Source of the DNA: Hamadaea tsunoensis DSM 44101
GTDB lineage: Bacteria; Actinomycetota; Actinomycetes; Mycobacteriales; Micromonosporaceae
Assembly (NCBI RefSeq): GCF_000428945.1
Contig: NZ_AUAX01000005.1
Coordinates: forward strand, 62,001 to 126,000
Direction of reading: 5' to 3'
DNA length: 64,000 bases
Below the pieces are notes generated by a model. It worked only from the letters and a program-made list of their open reading frames with translations, did no database searches and was not told the DNA's origin. The position numbers and the translations under genes are program-made. Shown here piece after piece: positions 52,735-61,801 of this stretch (its first letter is position 1; every line of letters starts with the position of its first letter).

Positions 52735-52770
52735 GAAAGAGGCGGTCCGCTCCGGCGGGCCGCCTCTTTC
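52735..52770 (+). terminator. htpX terminator
   Basis: 16-bp stem (GAAAGAGGCGGTCCGC with 52755-52770, one G-U pair) around a TCCG tetraloop, 12 nt after the htpX stop; right arm ends CTCTTTC. Confidence 0.85.
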
Positions 52771-52892
52771 CGATGTGATCTCGATCGGCCGCCCTTGGCC
52801 GGAAGCTCCCTGCTGGGATAACGTCGCTATATCGGACCTACCGGGCTTATTGCCCGGGAAGGTCCTTTCTTTGTGGCTCCAGGAGGTGACCG

Positions 52893-54110
52893 ATGTTCAG
52901 GCAGTACGCGATGGTGTGGCGGATCCCCGGGGCGCGGGCGCTCCTGGTCGTGGGCGCGTTCGCCCGCCTCGGCATCGGCATGACCTCGCTGGCCCTGCTC
53001 CTGCTCGTCCAGCACGCCTCCGGCTCGTACGCCGCGGCCGGCCTGGCCAGCGGGGCGTACGCGCTGGCCGGAGCGGTGCTCAGCCCGCTCGCCGGTCGCC
53101 TGGCCGACCGGTTCGGCCCGTCTCCGGTGCTCCTCGCGACGGCGGTGGCGCACCCGGTCGCGCTGTTCCTGCTCATCCTGGGCGGCGGCTCGGGCTGGCC
53201 GGTGATCGCCCTGAGCGCGCTGGCCGGGGCGACCTATCCGCCGCTGACGGCCGCCATCCGGGGTGCGTGGGCGACGCTCACCGAACCCGCCACCGGCCGA
53301 GCCGCGCTGCGCCCGACCGCGCTGGCCGCCGAGACCTCGATCTTCGAGATCGTCTTCGTGGTCGGCCCGCTGCTCGTCGCGGCGGCCATCGCGCTGCTCG
53401 GCCCGGCCTTCGCGCTCGGCGTGAGCGCATTCGTGACCCTCACCGGCACGCTGATCGTGGCCACGCGGCCGGTCATGCGTACGTTCACTCCGCATGCCGT
53501 CGAGCACCGCGCCTCCGGGCTGGGACCGCTGGGCGTCACCGGATTCCCGGCCCTCCTCGCCTGCGTGGCCGGCATCGGCACGGCCTTCGGCATCGTGAGC
53601 GTGGCCGTCCCCGCGTACGCGTCCGCGAGTGGATCGGCAACGCCGGACACCCTGGCTGCGGTCCTGTTCGCGGTCTGGAGCACCGGCAGCGCGATCGGCG
53701 GCGTCTACTTCGGTACGCGCCGCCCGGCGATGACCCTGCCCCGCCAGTTCGCCTGGCTGCTCGGCGGGGTCGGACTCAGCATGGCGATCCTCGCGGTCAT
53801 GCCGACCCCGGTCGCGATGGGAGTCGCCCTCGTCCTCGGCGGCGCCACGATCGCACCCGCGCTGACCGTCGAGAACTCGCTCATCGGGCGGATCTCGCCG
53901 GGCGCGATGCGCAACGAGGCGTACACCTGGGGCGTCACCGTGAGCGTCTCCGCCAGCGCGGTCGGGGCCGCCGTCGCCGGCGCGCTCGTCGACCACCAGG
54001 GCGGCGTACCGGTGGCGTTCCTGCTGGCGGGGTTCGCGGTCGCGGTCGCGGCGGCGATCACCGCGCTGCCGAAGGGATCCATCGCCCGGGCGGCGGCGGC
54101 CGAGGCCTGA
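52893..54110 (+). CDS. MFS transporter
   Basis: 405 aa with about 12 helices. [14 protein letters not shown] is the loop 2-3 motif. The protein ends in a short Ala-rich tail. AGGAGGTGACCG just upstream of ATG 52893 is the strongest Shine-Dalgarno sequence in the area. Substrate unknown. The preceding 120 nt contain a TATATC at about 52828 that may be its -10. Confidence 0.85.
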   Translation: MFRQYAMVWRIPGARALLVVGAFARLGIGMTSLALLLLVQHASGSYAAAGLASGAYALAGAVLSPLAGRLADRFGPSPVLLATAVAHPVALFLLILGGGSGWPVIALSALAGATYPPLTAAIRGAWATLTEPATGRAALRPTALAAETSIFEIVFVVGPLLVAAAIALLGPAFALGVSAFVTLTGTLIVATRPVMRTFTPHAVEHRASGLGPLGVTGFPALLACVAGIGTAFGIVSVAVPAYASASGSATPDTLAAVLFAVWSTGSAIGGVYFGTRRPAMTLPRQFAWLLGGVGLSMAILAVMPTPVAMGVALVLGGATIAPALTVENSLIGRISPGAMRNEAYTWGVTVSVSASAVGAAVAGALVDHQGGVPVAFLLAGFAVAVAAAITALPKGSIARAAAAEA

Positions 54111-54157
54111 GGTTCTCAGCCGGGCCGGTCGCGCAGGACCTGATGCCGTACATGGCA

Positions 54158-54193
54158 AGAGCCCCGGTTCGCGTCTCCGCGAGCCGGGGCTCT
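54158..54193 (-). terminator. tRNA-Tyr terminator
   Basis: 16-bp stem (54158-54173 with 54178-54193, one G-U pair) and TCTC loop, just downstream of tRNA-Tyr on the minus strand; it can also stop the converging MFS transcript. Confidence 0.85.
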
Positions 54194-54205
54194 TCGTGCT
54201 GTTGG

Positions 54206-54286
54206 TGGCGGGTGAAGGGTTCGAACCTTCGTAGCTTTCGCGACGGATTTACAGTCCGTTCCCATTGACCACTCGGGCAACCCGCC
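54206..54286 (-). tRNA. tRNA-Tyr (anticodon GTA)
   Basis: 81 nt, type II with a long variable arm. Acceptor GGCGGGT pairs with ACCCGCC. Anticodon stem ACGGA-CTGTAAA-TCCGT gives GTA. T-loop TTCGAAC. CCA not encoded. Confidence 0.94.
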
Positions 54287-54503
54287 AAAGCACTGCCGCA
54301 AGGCTTTCACCGGGGTGTTGGCCGTGCGACTCAGCAAGGATAGCGGCATGCCCCCGGGTTCGTGCAACCGGGTTGGCGTATCCGGGTGGCGACGGGGTGT
54401 CCGCCCGGACACCCGCGCCGGATAGGCTGATGAACCGTACATATCTCCAATCGGGTCAGGCGGCCGGCGTACGCCGGTGGCCGTGGGTGCGAGGAGGGGG
54501 CCG

Positions 54504-54998
54504 ATGGCCGCCAATCCGTCGTTCGACATCGTGAGCAAGGTCGACCGCCAGGAGGTCGACAACGCGCTGAACCAGACCGAGAAGGAACTGGGTACGCGGT
54601 TCGACTTCCGGGGCACCGGGGCGGCCATCGCCTGGGCCGGCGAGGAGGGGGTCACGATCACGGCGGAGACCGAGGATCGGGCCAAGGCCGCGCTGGAGGT
54701 CTTCAAGGAGAAGCTCGTCAAGCGGAACATCTCCCTGAAGTCGCTGGACGCGGGGGAGCCCAAGTCCTCCGGGAAGACCTACAAGATCGACTGCAAGATC
54801 GTTCAGGGGATCGACCAGGACAAGGCCAAGGCGATCTCGAAGAAGATCCGCGACGAGGGCCCCAAGGGCGTACAGGCGCAGATCCAGGGCGATCAGTTGC
54901 GGGTCACCGGCAAGAAGAAGGATGACCTGCAGGAGGTCATCGCCTTGTTGAAAGGGGCTGACCTCGACGTAGCCCTGCAATTCACGAACTACCGTTGA
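54504..54998 (+). CDS. YajQ-family nucleotide-binding protein
   Basis: 164 aa, full length for YajQ. N-terminal [20 protein letters not shown] and C-terminal [12 protein letters not shown] are family signatures. Xanthomonas YajQ binds cyclic di-GMP; other members bind nucleic acid. It lies one gene away from a GGDEF-EAL protein, which makes c-di-GMP binding attractive but unproven. GGAGG precedes ATG 54504; TAGGCT at 54423-54428 may be its -10. Confidence 0.92.
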   Translation: MAANPSFDIVSKVDRQEVDNALNQTEKELGTRFDFRGTGAAIAWAGEEGVTITAETEDRAKAALEVFKEKLVKRNISLKSLDAGEPKSSGKTYKIDCKIVQGIDQDKAKAISKKIRDEGPKGVQAQIQGDQLRVTGKKKDDLQEVIALLKGADLDVALQFTNYR

Positions 54999-55127
54999 CA
55001 AAAACTACTAAATGGGTGACTGTGGAGAATGTCGGCCGGGCAGGGGTAGTACCCTCGGCGGCATTTACCGGCTGAACGGACGAAGCTCCGCGAGTCGGCC
55101 CGCGCACCCCTGCGGTTGGGGCTTTCC

Positions 55128-55155
55128 TTGACGAGCGTTAGTGTGGCAATATCCC
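55128..55155 (+). promoter_or_regulatory. Candidate promoter of the secreted peptide / GGDEF-EAL unit
   Basis: TTGACG (55128-55133) and TATCCC (55150-55155) with 16-nt spacing, about 50 nt before the peptide start. The preceding spacer from 54999 holds a short CCCC/GGGG hairpin but no recognisable c-di-GMP aptamer. Confidence 0.4.
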
Positions 55156-55204
55156 TTGAACCCCTATGCCTTATTGCACACGGGACGTGAGTCAGGAGTC
55201 GTCG

Positions 55205-55402
55205 ATGAGCGCTAAGAAGCTTCGCCGAGCGGTGGTTCTCGGCATGCTCGCCGCGACCGTGGGCGGAACGGCCCTGAGCGTGGCGCAGGCCGGTGTCGCC
55301 CAAGCCGCACCCACCGTCGGGACGGCCCGCGCGGACGTGACCCCCGCCGCGTCGTCCGGCCGCGAGGAGATGTTCAGTCTCCAGGAAACCATCTGGGATT
55401 GA
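55205..55402 (+). CDS. Small secreted peptide precursor
   Basis: 65 aa. Basic start (MSAKKLRRAVVLGML), hydrophobic core and a clear signal-peptidase site (GVAQA|APTVG) near residue 34-35. This would release a peptide of about 31 residues ending SLQETIWD. No cysteines in the mature part. A GAGTC-type weak ribosome site lies upstream. The GGDEF-EAL gene starts 46 nt downstream. No family recognised; a signalling or structural peptide is possible, but this is speculation. Confidence 0.65.
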   Translation: MSAKKLRRAVVLGMLAATVGGTALSVAQAGVAQAAPTVGTARADVTPAASSGREEMFSLQETIWD

Positions 55403-55448
55403 TGCGGGCGGTGCGCTGACGCCGTGAGCCGATTGAGGGAGCATCCGG

Positions 55449-57974
55449 GTGGCGAGAAATGTCCGGCCCGTCCGTAGAAGTTCGGAACTGAGCTGGCTCG
55501 TCACCGGCCCCATGGCTCTCATCTCCGTCATCCTCTCGTTCGTCATTGCGGCGCGAGTGGAACCGGCTGCCGGTAGATGGTTGCTGGGCGCCGCATTCGT
55601 GGGCCTGTTCGTCGCCGCCGAACTGGCGCCGCTGAAATTCCAGGTGCGGCGCAACATCCTCTCGTTCTCGCTGAGTGAGATCCCACTCCTGCTGGGCCTG
55701 GTGTACCTGCCGCCGATCACCCTGATCGTGGCGCGGGTCCTCGCGAGATCGCTCGTCCGCAGCCCGTTCGGCCTGCCGCCGGCCAAGAGCGCCTTCAACA
55801 TCTCGTCCTCCGCGCTGACCGCCGTCTCCGCCGAACTCGTCGTCACCGCGTTCTGGCCGCTGAACGCCATGCGGCCCGAGAGCTGGCTGGTCCTGGCCGT
55901 CGCGGTGCTGCTCGGCGCGGCCGTCTCGTTCACCTCGACCGCCGGCGTCGTGAGCCTCGTCCAGGGCCGGATGTCGTCCCGCGAGCTGATCAACGCGGCG
56001 CTGCCGAGCCTCATGGTGGCGCTCACCAACATCACGATCGGCCTGTCGATCCTCGTCCTGCTCCAGCAGGGCCCGTGGGCGCTGTTCCTGCTCGCCGCGC
56101 TGGTCGGCTGCTTCATGTTCGCGTACCGGTCGTACTACGGATTCATGCGGCAGCACACCACGCTGGCGGACATCTACGACATCACCCGCGACATCGCCGA
56201 CACGCCCCACGACGGGACGCTGAGCGACGTCCTGCTGACCCGCGTACGCGCCCTGCTCAAAGCGGAGTACGCGACGTTGTGGCTGCCCGGTCAGGGCCGC
56301 CATCCGGAAGTCCTCCTCACGGCCAAGGAGGACGCGCTTGGCCTGATTGACGTGGTCAAGACGCCGGAATCGCTGCGCAAGCAGGCGCTCGAAGGCGGCG
56401 AGACCGTGGCGGTCGGCGACGGCTTCGGCGAGAACGACCAGCTCGGCGAGGTACGCGCGGCCGGGGCCAGCGACGCGATCGTGGTCCCGCTCAAGGCCGG
56501 CAACGCCGTCATCGGCACCCTGGAAGTGGCCAACCGGCTCGGCGACACCGTCAAGTTCGGGCCGCCGGACGTGCAGCTGCTGGAGGCCGTCGCCGCCCAC
56601 GCCGCCGTCGCCGTCGAGAACTCGCGGCTGGTCGAACGGCTGCGCTACGACGCGTACCACGACGGGCTGACGGGGCTGCCCAACCGGCGCCGGGTCACCG
56701 CCGCGCTGGAGGAAGCCGTCAAGATCCGGGCTCCGGGCGAGGTCGTCGGCGTGCTCTTCTTCGACGTGGACTCGCTGCGCGACGTCAACGACTCCCTCGG
56801 GTACGCCGCCGGCGACCGCCTGATCGCCGAGGTCGCGAACCGGCTGCGGGCGGCCGCGCCACCGGCGGCGCTGGTCGGCCGGGTGACCGGGGACGAGTTC
56901 GTGGTGACGCTGCGCCTGCCGAGCGCCGAGGCGGCCGTCTCGCTGGCCACGAGCCTGCGCAAGCAGTTGCAGCAGCCGCTCGGATTCGGGACCCTGACGC
57001 TGGACGTGGACACCGCGGCCGGCGTCGTGGTGCACCCGGATCACGGGACCGATCCGTCGACCCTGCTCCAGCGCGCCGAACTGGCCACGCATGCGGCGAA
57101 GTCGAGCGCGAACGGCGTACAGCTGTTCAGCCTGGGCATGGAGTCCCGCTCGGTACGCCGCCTCGGCCTCGCCGGCGATCTGCGGCGGGCGCTGGACAAC
57201 AACGAGCTCGAGGTCTACTTCCAGCCGAAGGTGGACCTGCGCGACCGGCACCTGGTCGGCGTGGAGTGCCTGGCCCGCTGGGAGCACCCGACGCACGGCT
57301 CGGTCGCCCCGGAGGACTTCGTCGCCGTGGCGGAGCACACGGGCCAGCTGGGCCGTCTCACCGAGGCCGTGATGCGCGAAGGCCTCAAGCGGGCCCGCGA
57401 ATGGGTCGACGCCGGCCGGCCGCTCGGCGTGGCGGTCAACCTCTCCGCGAAGACCCTGATCGACACGGACTTCCCGGGCCGGGTGGACGAGTTGCTCCGC
57501 GAGTTCGGCGTCTCGCCGGACCGGCTGACACTGGAGATCACCGAGGACGGCTTCGTCGGCGAGGAGGACCGGCCCCTGCCGACCCTGCGCCGCCTCTACG
57601 AACTCGGCGTACGCCTGTCGGTCGACGACTTCGGCACCGGCTACTCGTCGCTGTCCTACCTGCGTCGCCTGCCCGTGCACGAGGTGAAGATCGACCGGTC
57701 GTTCGTGCAGGGCATGGCGACCGACGCGGGCGACCTCGCGATCGTGCGGGCGGTCGTCGACATCTCCCGCCACTTCGGGCTGGCCGTCGTCGCCGAGGGC
57801 GTCGAGAGCGAGCTCACGCTGGATCTGCTGGCCGAGATCGGCTGCGACATCGGCCAGGGCTTCCTGTTCAGCCGCCCGCTGCCGTACGAGCGGCTGGAGG
57901 CGTGGCTGGGTGCGCGTACGGACGCCGAACCGTCGCCGACGGGGGAGCTCCGCCGCTTGCGTGCGGTCGGCTGA
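55449..57974 (+). CDS. Membrane GAF-GGDEF-EAL cyclic di-GMP protein
   Basis: 841 aa. About seven helices (residues 15-228), then a GAF-like domain (~235-395), GGDEF domain (~400-560) and EAL domain (~575-825). The GGDEF motif is TGDEF at 480-484, with LRDVND replacing FKxxND and no RxxD inhibitory site, so cyclase activity is uncertain. The EAL motif reads ECL (Glu606), but VNLSA, LEITE, VDDFGTGYSS, VKIDRSF, VAEGVE and IGQGF all keep the catalytic residues. Net phosphodiesterase activity is therefore likely. Senses through the membrane part or GAF. Confidence 0.92.
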   Translation: MARNVRPVRRSSELSWLVTGPMALISVILSFVIAARVEPAAGRWLLGAAFVGLFVAAELAPLKFQVRRNILSFSLSEIPLLLGLVYLPPITLIVARVLARSLVRSPFGLPPAKSAFNISSSALTAVSAELVVTAFWPLNAMRPESWLVLAVAVLLGAAVSFTSTAGVVSLVQGRMSSRELINAALPSLMVALTNITIGLSILVLLQQGPWALFLLAALVGCFMFAYRSYYGFMRQHTTLADIYDITRDIADTPHDGTLSDVLLTRVRALLKAEYATLWLPGQGRHPEVLLTAKEDALGLIDVVKTPESLRKQALEGGETVAVGDGFGENDQLGEVRAAGASDAIVVPLKAGNAVIGTLEVANRLGDTVKFGPPDVQLLEAVAAHAAVAVENSRLVERLRYDAYHDGLTGLPNRRRVTAALEEAVKIRAPGEVVGVLFFDVDSLRDVNDSLGYAAGDRLIAEVANRLRAAAPPAALVGRVTGDEFVVTLRLPSAEAAVSLATSLRKQLQQPLGFGTLTLDVDTAAGVVVHPDHGTDPSTLLQRAELATHAAKSSANGVQLFSLGMESRSVRRLGLAGDLRRALDNNELEVYFQPKVDLRDRHLVGVECLARWEHPTHGSVAPEDFVAVAEHTGQLGRLTEAVMREGLKRAREWVDAGRPLGVAVNLSAKTLIDTDFPGRVDELLREFGVSPDRLTLEITEDGFVGEEDRPLPTLRRLYELGVRLSVDDFGTGYSSLSYLRRLPVHEVKIDRSFVQGMATDAGDLAIVRAVVDISRHFGLAVVAEGVESELTLDLLAEIGCDIGQGFLFSRPLPYERLEAWLGARTDAEPSPTGELRRLRAVG

Positions 57975-58078
57975 GACCCGCCCGCACGACACCGCAATGG
58001 CTACGCCGAACCCGATTTCGCGGAATCCAGGGCGCCGTGTACTCTTACCAAGGCGCGCGCCGCAGTAGCGATGCGCAC

Positions 58079-58151
58079 GCCCCCTTAGCTCAGTCGGCAG
58101 AGCGTCTCCATGGTAAGGAGAAGGTCTACGGTTCGATTCCGTAAGGGGGCT
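58079..58151 (+). tRNA. tRNA-Thr (anticodon GGT)
   Basis: 73 nt. Acceptor GCCCCCT pairs with AGGGGGC. Anticodon arm TCTCC-ATGGTAA-GGAGA gives GGT. A TACTCT at 58040-58045 may be its -10. tRNA-Met follows 24 nt later. Confidence 0.95.
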
Positions 58152-58175
58152 CTCCGGGTCGAAGGACCCGCGCCC

Positions 58176-58248
58176 AGCGGTGTAGCTCAGTTGGTAGAGC
58201 AAGCGGCTCATAATCGCTGTGTCGCCGGTTCAAGTCCGGCCACCGCTA
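58176..58248 (+). tRNA. tRNA-Met, elongator (anticodon CAT)
   Basis: 73 nt. Acceptor AGCGGTG pairs with CACCGCT. Anticodon arm AGCGG-CTCATAA-TCGCT gives CAT. The first base pair is a normal A-T, unlike the C1-A72 mismatch of initiator tRNA, so it is the elongator. Confidence 0.94.
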
Positions 58249-58251
58249 CTT

Positions 58252-58282
58252 GAGCGTGGTCACATTGTGACTCGCTCTTTTG
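58252..58282 (+). terminator. tRNA-Thr/tRNA-Met terminator
   Basis: GAGCGTGGTCACA pairs with TGTGACTCGCTC (stem with small bulges), followed by TTTTGCG. Starts 3 nt after tRNA-Met. Confidence 0.75.
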
Positions 58283-58308
58283 CGTTTCGGAAAGTACCGC
58301 CCTACGCT
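58280..58308 (+). promoter_or_regulatory. rpmG promoter
   Basis: TTGCGT (58280-58285) and TACGCT (58303-58308), 17 nt apart, placing the start about 40 nt before rpmG. The -35 abuts the preceding terminator. Confidence 0.55.
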
Positions 58309-58351
58309 GGAGCGTCGGGAAGTCTGTAGTTCGTTTGAGGAAGGCACTGCT

Positions 58352-58519
58352 GTGGCCAAGGCGACTGACGTACGTCCAAAGATCACCCTGGCGTGTGTGG
58401 AGTGCAAAGAGCGCAACTACATCACGAAGAAGAACCGTCGCAACGACCCGGACCGCATCGAGCTGAAGAAGTTCTGCCCGCGCGACGGCAAGCACACCCT
58501 GCACCGCGAGACCCGCTGA
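58352..58519 (+). CDS. rpmG: 50S ribosomal protein L33
   Basis: 55 aa. [20 protein letters not shown] is the L33 signature. The first Cys pair CVEC is intact, but the second pair of zinc-type L33 (CPxC) reads CPRD, so only three of four cysteines remain. GAGGAAGG precedes GTG 58352. In many actinobacteria dehydratase and murB genes separate rpmG from tRNA-Trp; here they are absent. Confidence 0.94.
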   Translation: MAKATDVRPKITLACVECKERNYITKKNRRNDPDRIELKKFCPRDGKHTLHRETR

Positions 58520-58554
58520 TCACGGCGGTCCCGCCAGGGATCTGATCTTTCGCC

Positions 58555-58583
58555 AGGCCGGCCCTCCAATGGGGTGCCGGCCT
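58555..58583 (+). terminator. rpmG terminator
   Basis: 8-bp stem AGGCCGGC/GCCGGCCT, extended inward by CCC/GGG pairs, 36 nt after the rpmG stop; followed by TCGGC, no U-tract. Confidence 0.6.
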
Positions 58584-58816
58584 TCGGCATGTCCGCGATC
58601 AGTACGCCGTGGGCCGCGAAGTGCATCCCGCGGACGTGTGAACGATCGTAAGGGACACGATTTCGTAACGACATGTGCTGATACGCGTACGATGAGGCGG
58701 TCGCTCGGATCCGGAATTTCGAGCGGTGATCGGTACGCATCGACGCCATGGCGAGGTGTCGAAGCGAGTCCCTGATGCCTAGGACTCGTACGCCGGGACT
58801 GGTCAGCAGGTCTGAG

Positions 58817-58845
58817 TTGGCAAGCGGTCCGGCTACCCGTACACT
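58817..58845 (+). promoter_or_regulatory. Promoter of tRNA-Trp (and probably secE-nusG)
   Basis: TTGGCA (58817-58822) and TACACT (58840-58845) with ideal 17-nt spacing, 68 nt before the tRNA 5' end. Confidence 0.65.
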
Positions 58846-58913
58846 GGTCCGCCGTGGGGTTGAGTGACTCCTGTCTGGTCGCCTGCGCGGCCGGATGGGT
58901 GAACTTCCCGCGA

Positions 58914-58986
58914 AGGGGTGTGGCGCAATTGGTAGCGCAGCGGTCTCCAAAACCGCAGGTTGCAGGTTCGAGTCCTGTCGCCCCTG
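58914..58986 (+). tRNA. tRNA-Trp (anticodon CCA)
   Basis: 73 nt. Acceptor AGGGGTG pairs with CGCCCCT; anticodon arm GCGGT-CTCCAAA-ACCGC gives CCA. The tRNA-Trp-secE-nusG order is the standard bacterial arrangement. Confidence 0.95.
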
Positions 58987-59131
58987 CGGCTTGAAGCCTT
59001 CCTGGTAAGCCCGGTTAGCGTGGCCCGGTGGCCCTTCGAAGCCAACCGGTCCGGATCGGGTGAGGCTTCAGGTCAGCGTGACCGAGTGCGCACGTTGCAC
59101 TCCCACCCCCGCGACACGGAAGTAGGGCGAA

Positions 59132-59551
59132 GTGGCCGAGAGCAATCGACGTGGCGAGGGCGCCGCGGCTGAGCACGTCGACGACGTGTTCGACGACGCT
59201 GTCGACGACGACGCCCAGCTGTTCGAGGACGAGTCCAGCACCGAGGAGAAGCCCGCCAAGGCCGGTAAGTCCGGCAAGTCCGAGTCGAAGTCGGCGTCGG
59301 ACAAGGGCGGCAAGCGCTCCGAGAAGCAGGGCTTCCTGGGCCGTCTGGGGAGCATTCCCCGGCGGATCTGGTTCTTCTTCCGTGAGGTCATCGGCGAGCT
59401 TCGCAAGGTCATCTGGCCGACGCGCAAGGATCTGCTGACCTACACCGCTGTCGTGGTGGTATTCGTTGCGATCATGATGACGCTCGTCGGCCTCCTCGAT
59501 GCGGCTTACGCCTGGGGTGTGTTGCACATCTTCGGCAACGGCACTAAGTAA
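59132..59551 (+). CDS. secE: Preprotein translocase subunit SecE
   Basis: 139 aa. The C-terminal ~65 residues are SecE proper: FFREVIGELRKVIWPTRKDL and a single transmembrane helix (YTAVVVVFVAIMMTLVGLL). The N-terminal ~70 residues are an acidic then Lys/Ser-rich extension common in actinobacterial SecE. Part of the SecYEG channel. GTG start at 59132. Confidence 0.95.
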   Translation: MAESNRRGEGAAAEHVDDVFDDAVDDDAQLFEDESSTEEKPAKAGKSGKSESKSASDKGGKRSEKQGFLGRLGSIPRRIWFFFREVIGELRKVIWPTRKDLLTYTAVVVVFVAIMMTLVGLLDAAYAWGVLHIFGNGTK

Positions 59552-59576
59552 TCCATATCGACGGAAGTGAGCGAGC

Positions 59577-60272
59577 GTGGCTGAGTACGACGAGACCGCC
59601 GTGGCCGACGAGGTCGAGGACGACGTGAACGACGTCGCCGACCAGGTCGAGTTGCCGGTGGCGGACGCCGACGCTCCCTTCGATCCGGTGGCCGAGCTGC
59701 GGCAGAAGCTGCGGTTCGCCCCTGGCGACTGGTATGTCGTCCACTCGTACGCCGGTTACGAGAACAAGGTCAAGACGAACCTGGAGACGCGGATCACCAG
59801 CCTCGACATGGAGGATTTCATCTTCCAGGTAGAGGTGCCGACGCGCGAAGAAGCCGAGATCAAGAACGGCAAGCGCCAGGTCGTGACCAACAAGGTCTTC
59901 CCGGGCTACATCCTGGTACGGATGGATCTGACGCCTGAGTCCTACTCCTGTGTGCGTAACACGCCGGGGGTCACGGGCTTCGTGGGCGCCACCGATCGCG
60001 CCGACCGCCCCGCGCCGCTGAGCCTCGACGAGGTGCTCAAGTGGCTGGCGCCGGCCGTCGCCGCCGAGCCGGGCAAGAAGGTCAAGCCCGAGGTCAAGGT
60101 TCTCGACTTCGAGGTGGGCGACTCGGTCACGGTGACCGACGGCGCGTTCGCCTCGCTCCAGGCCACGATCAACGAGATCAACGCCGATCAGCAGAAGCTG
60201 AAGGTGCTTGTCTCGATCTTCGGTCGGGAGACGCCGGTGGAGCTCAACTTCAACCAGGTGTCGAAGATCTAG
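59577..60272 (+). CDS. nusG: Transcription antitermination/pausing factor NusG
   Basis: 231 aa. An acidic ~45-residue N-terminal extension is followed by the NGN domain ([30 protein letters not shown]) and a C-terminal KOW domain ([20 protein letters not shown]). Binds RNA polymerase and links it to Rho or ribosomes. 25 nt after secE. Confidence 0.96.
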   Translation: MAEYDETAVADEVEDDVNDVADQVELPVADADAPFDPVAELRQKLRFAPGDWYVVHSYAGYENKVKTNLETRITSLDMEDFIFQVEVPTREEAEIKNGKRQVVTNKVFPGYILVRMDLTPESYSCVRNTPGVTGFVGATDRADRPAPLSLDEVLKWLAPAVAAEPGKKVKPEVKVLDFEVGDSVTVTDGAFASLQATINEINADQQKLKVLVSIFGRETPVELNFNQVSKI

Positions 60273-60426
60273 CAGCCCGGTGCGGTCGATCGGATCGACT
60301 GGCGTTACCATGGAATGTCCGGCCTGCGTATAGGCGTGCTGACCGTGCGCGCCTTCGGGCCGGTCCGGTGAAAACCACCCCGGTCAGGCTGCGGGAGCAG
60401 TCTGCCCATACAGCCCAGGAAGAGAC

Positions 60427-60861
60427 ATGCCTCCGAAGAAGAAGAAGATCGTCAAGACGTTCACGCTTCAGCTGAAGGCAGCGTCGGCGACTCCGGCTCC
60501 GCCGGTCGGTCCCGCGCTCGGTCAGCACGGTGTGAACATCATGGAGTTCGTCAAGGCGTACAACGCCGCGACCGACTCGATGCGCGGTGACGTGGTTCCC
60601 GCGCAGATCACGGTGTACGAGGACCGGACCTTCACGTTCGTGCTGAAGACGCCGCCCGCGGCCCAGCTGCTCATCAAGGCGGCCGGGATCCCGAAGGGCT
60701 CCGGCGTCCCGCACAAGGAGAAGGTCGGCAAGGTCAGCGGCACGCAGCTGCGCGAGATCGCCGAGAAGAAGATGTCCGACCTGAACGCCAACGACATCGA
60801 CCAGGCGATGAAGATCATTGCCGGTACCGCCCGCTCGATGGGCATCACCGTCAGCGAGTGA
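60427..60861 (+). CDS. rplK: 50S ribosomal protein L11
   Basis: 144 aa, full length. [22 protein letters not shown] (first part of the signature) and the C-terminal RNA-binding domain with GTARSMGI are present. Binds 23S rRNA at the GTPase-associated centre and is needed for stringent response. AGGAAGAG precedes the ATG. The 154-nt upstream spacer probably carries a promoter. Confidence 0.97.
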   Translation: MPPKKKKIVKTFTLQLKAASATPAPPVGPALGQHGVNIMEFVKAYNAATDSMRGDVVPAQITVYEDRTFTFVLKTPPAAQLLIKAAGIPKGSGVPHKEKVGKVSGTQLREIAEKKMSDLNANDIDQAMKIIAGTARSMGITVSE

Positions 60862-60931
60862 CGGGCTCCATTCCCGCACTTTGAGTGGCAGAGCCGAAGG
60901 CTCGACACAGACCACAGGAGAAGCAGCAGAC

Positions 60932-61645
60932 ATGCAGCACAGCAAGGCTTACAACAAGAGCGCGGAGAAGATCGACCGCGCCAAGCTCTACCTCCCCGCC
61001 GAGGCCATCAAGCTGGCCAAGGAGACGACCACCGTCAAGTTCGACGCCACGGTCGAGGTCGCGATGCGCCTCGGCGTCGACCCGCGTAAGGCGGACCAGA
61101 TGGTGCGGGGCACGGTCAACCTCCCGCACGGCACCGGCAAGACCGCTCGCGTGATCGTTTTCGCGGTCGGCGAGAAGGCCGCCGAGGCGCAGGCCGCCGG
61201 CGCCGACGTTGTCGGCAGCGACGACCTGGTCGCCCGCATTCAGGAAGGTTGGCTGGACTTCGACGCGGCCATCGCCACGCCGGACCAGATGGCCAAGATC
61301 GGCCGGATCGCGCGGATCCTGGGCCCGCGCGGCCTGATGCCGAACCCGAAGACCGGCACCGTGACGGTGGACGTCACGAAGGCCGTCAACGAGATCAAGG
61401 GCGGCAAGATCACCTTCCGGGTGGACAAGCACTCGAACCTGCACCTGATCATCGGTAAGGCGTCCTTCACCGCGGAGCAGCTGATCGACAACTACGCGGC
61501 CGTCTACGACGAGGTCGCTCGGGCGAAGCCGTCCGCGGCCAAGGGCGCGTACATCCGGAAGGTCACCGTCGCCACCACGATGGGTCCCGGTGTCCCGGTC
61601 GACCCGAAGGTGACGCGGAACTTCCACGACACCGCCGAGGTGTGA
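60932..61645 (+). CDS. rplA: 50S ribosomal protein L1
   Basis: 237 aa, full length. Signature [20 protein letters not shown] and [15 protein letters not shown]. Binds 23S rRNA at the L1 stalk and usually represses its own operon. ACAGGAGAAG precedes the ATG. Ends the rplKA unit, followed by a strong terminator. Confidence 0.97.
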   Translation: MQHSKAYNKSAEKIDRAKLYLPAEAIKLAKETTTVKFDATVEVAMRLGVDPRKADQMVRGTVNLPHGTGKTARVIVFAVGEKAAEAQAAGADVVGSDDLVARIQEGWLDFDAAIATPDQMAKIGRIARILGPRGLMPNPKTGTVTVDVTKAVNEIKGGKITFRVDKHSNLHLIIGKASFTAEQLIDNYAAVYDEVARAKPSAAKGAYIRKVTVATTMGPGVPVDPKVTRNFHDTAEV

Positions 61646-61695
61646 TGCGCGCCGGTCGTCGTGACCGGTCGAAGAACAGAACCTCGTAGGAATTG

Positions 61696-61745
61696 GACAG
61701 AGGCTTGAGCTCCCCCGTGGCGCTCAAGCCTCTGTCGCTTTTTCT
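61696..61745 (+). terminator. rplKA Rho-independent terminator
   Basis: 15-bp perfect stem (GACAGAGGCTTGAGC at 61696-61710 with 61722-61736), 11-nt loop, then GCTTTTTCT. The clearest intrinsic terminator in the window. Confidence 0.93.
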
Positions 61746-61801
61746 ACAACATGGGTGCGACATTTCTAGCCAAGATCAAATTCTTGAATTCAAGATTTTT
61801 T

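Larger units (their letters stand above)
58520..58913. other. 394-nt gene-free spacer between rpmG and tRNA-Trp
   Basis: It holds the rpmG terminator near its start and the tRNA-Trp promoter near its end. The middle (58600-58800) is less GC-rich and has no plausible gene on either strand. Confidence 0.6.

Noticed and set aside
54999-55204. Cyclic di-GMP riboswitch before the secreted peptide and GGDEF-EAL gene
   Set aside because: The aptamer landmarks I would expect are not recognisable; only a short hairpin is visible.
55374-58211. A 945-codon minus-strand frame and other very long antisense frames (for example at 38397-40688 and 17802-19871)
   Set aside because: They are complementary to well-recognised genes (GGDEF-EAL, serC, ABC exporter). 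High GC removes stop codons from the opposite strand.
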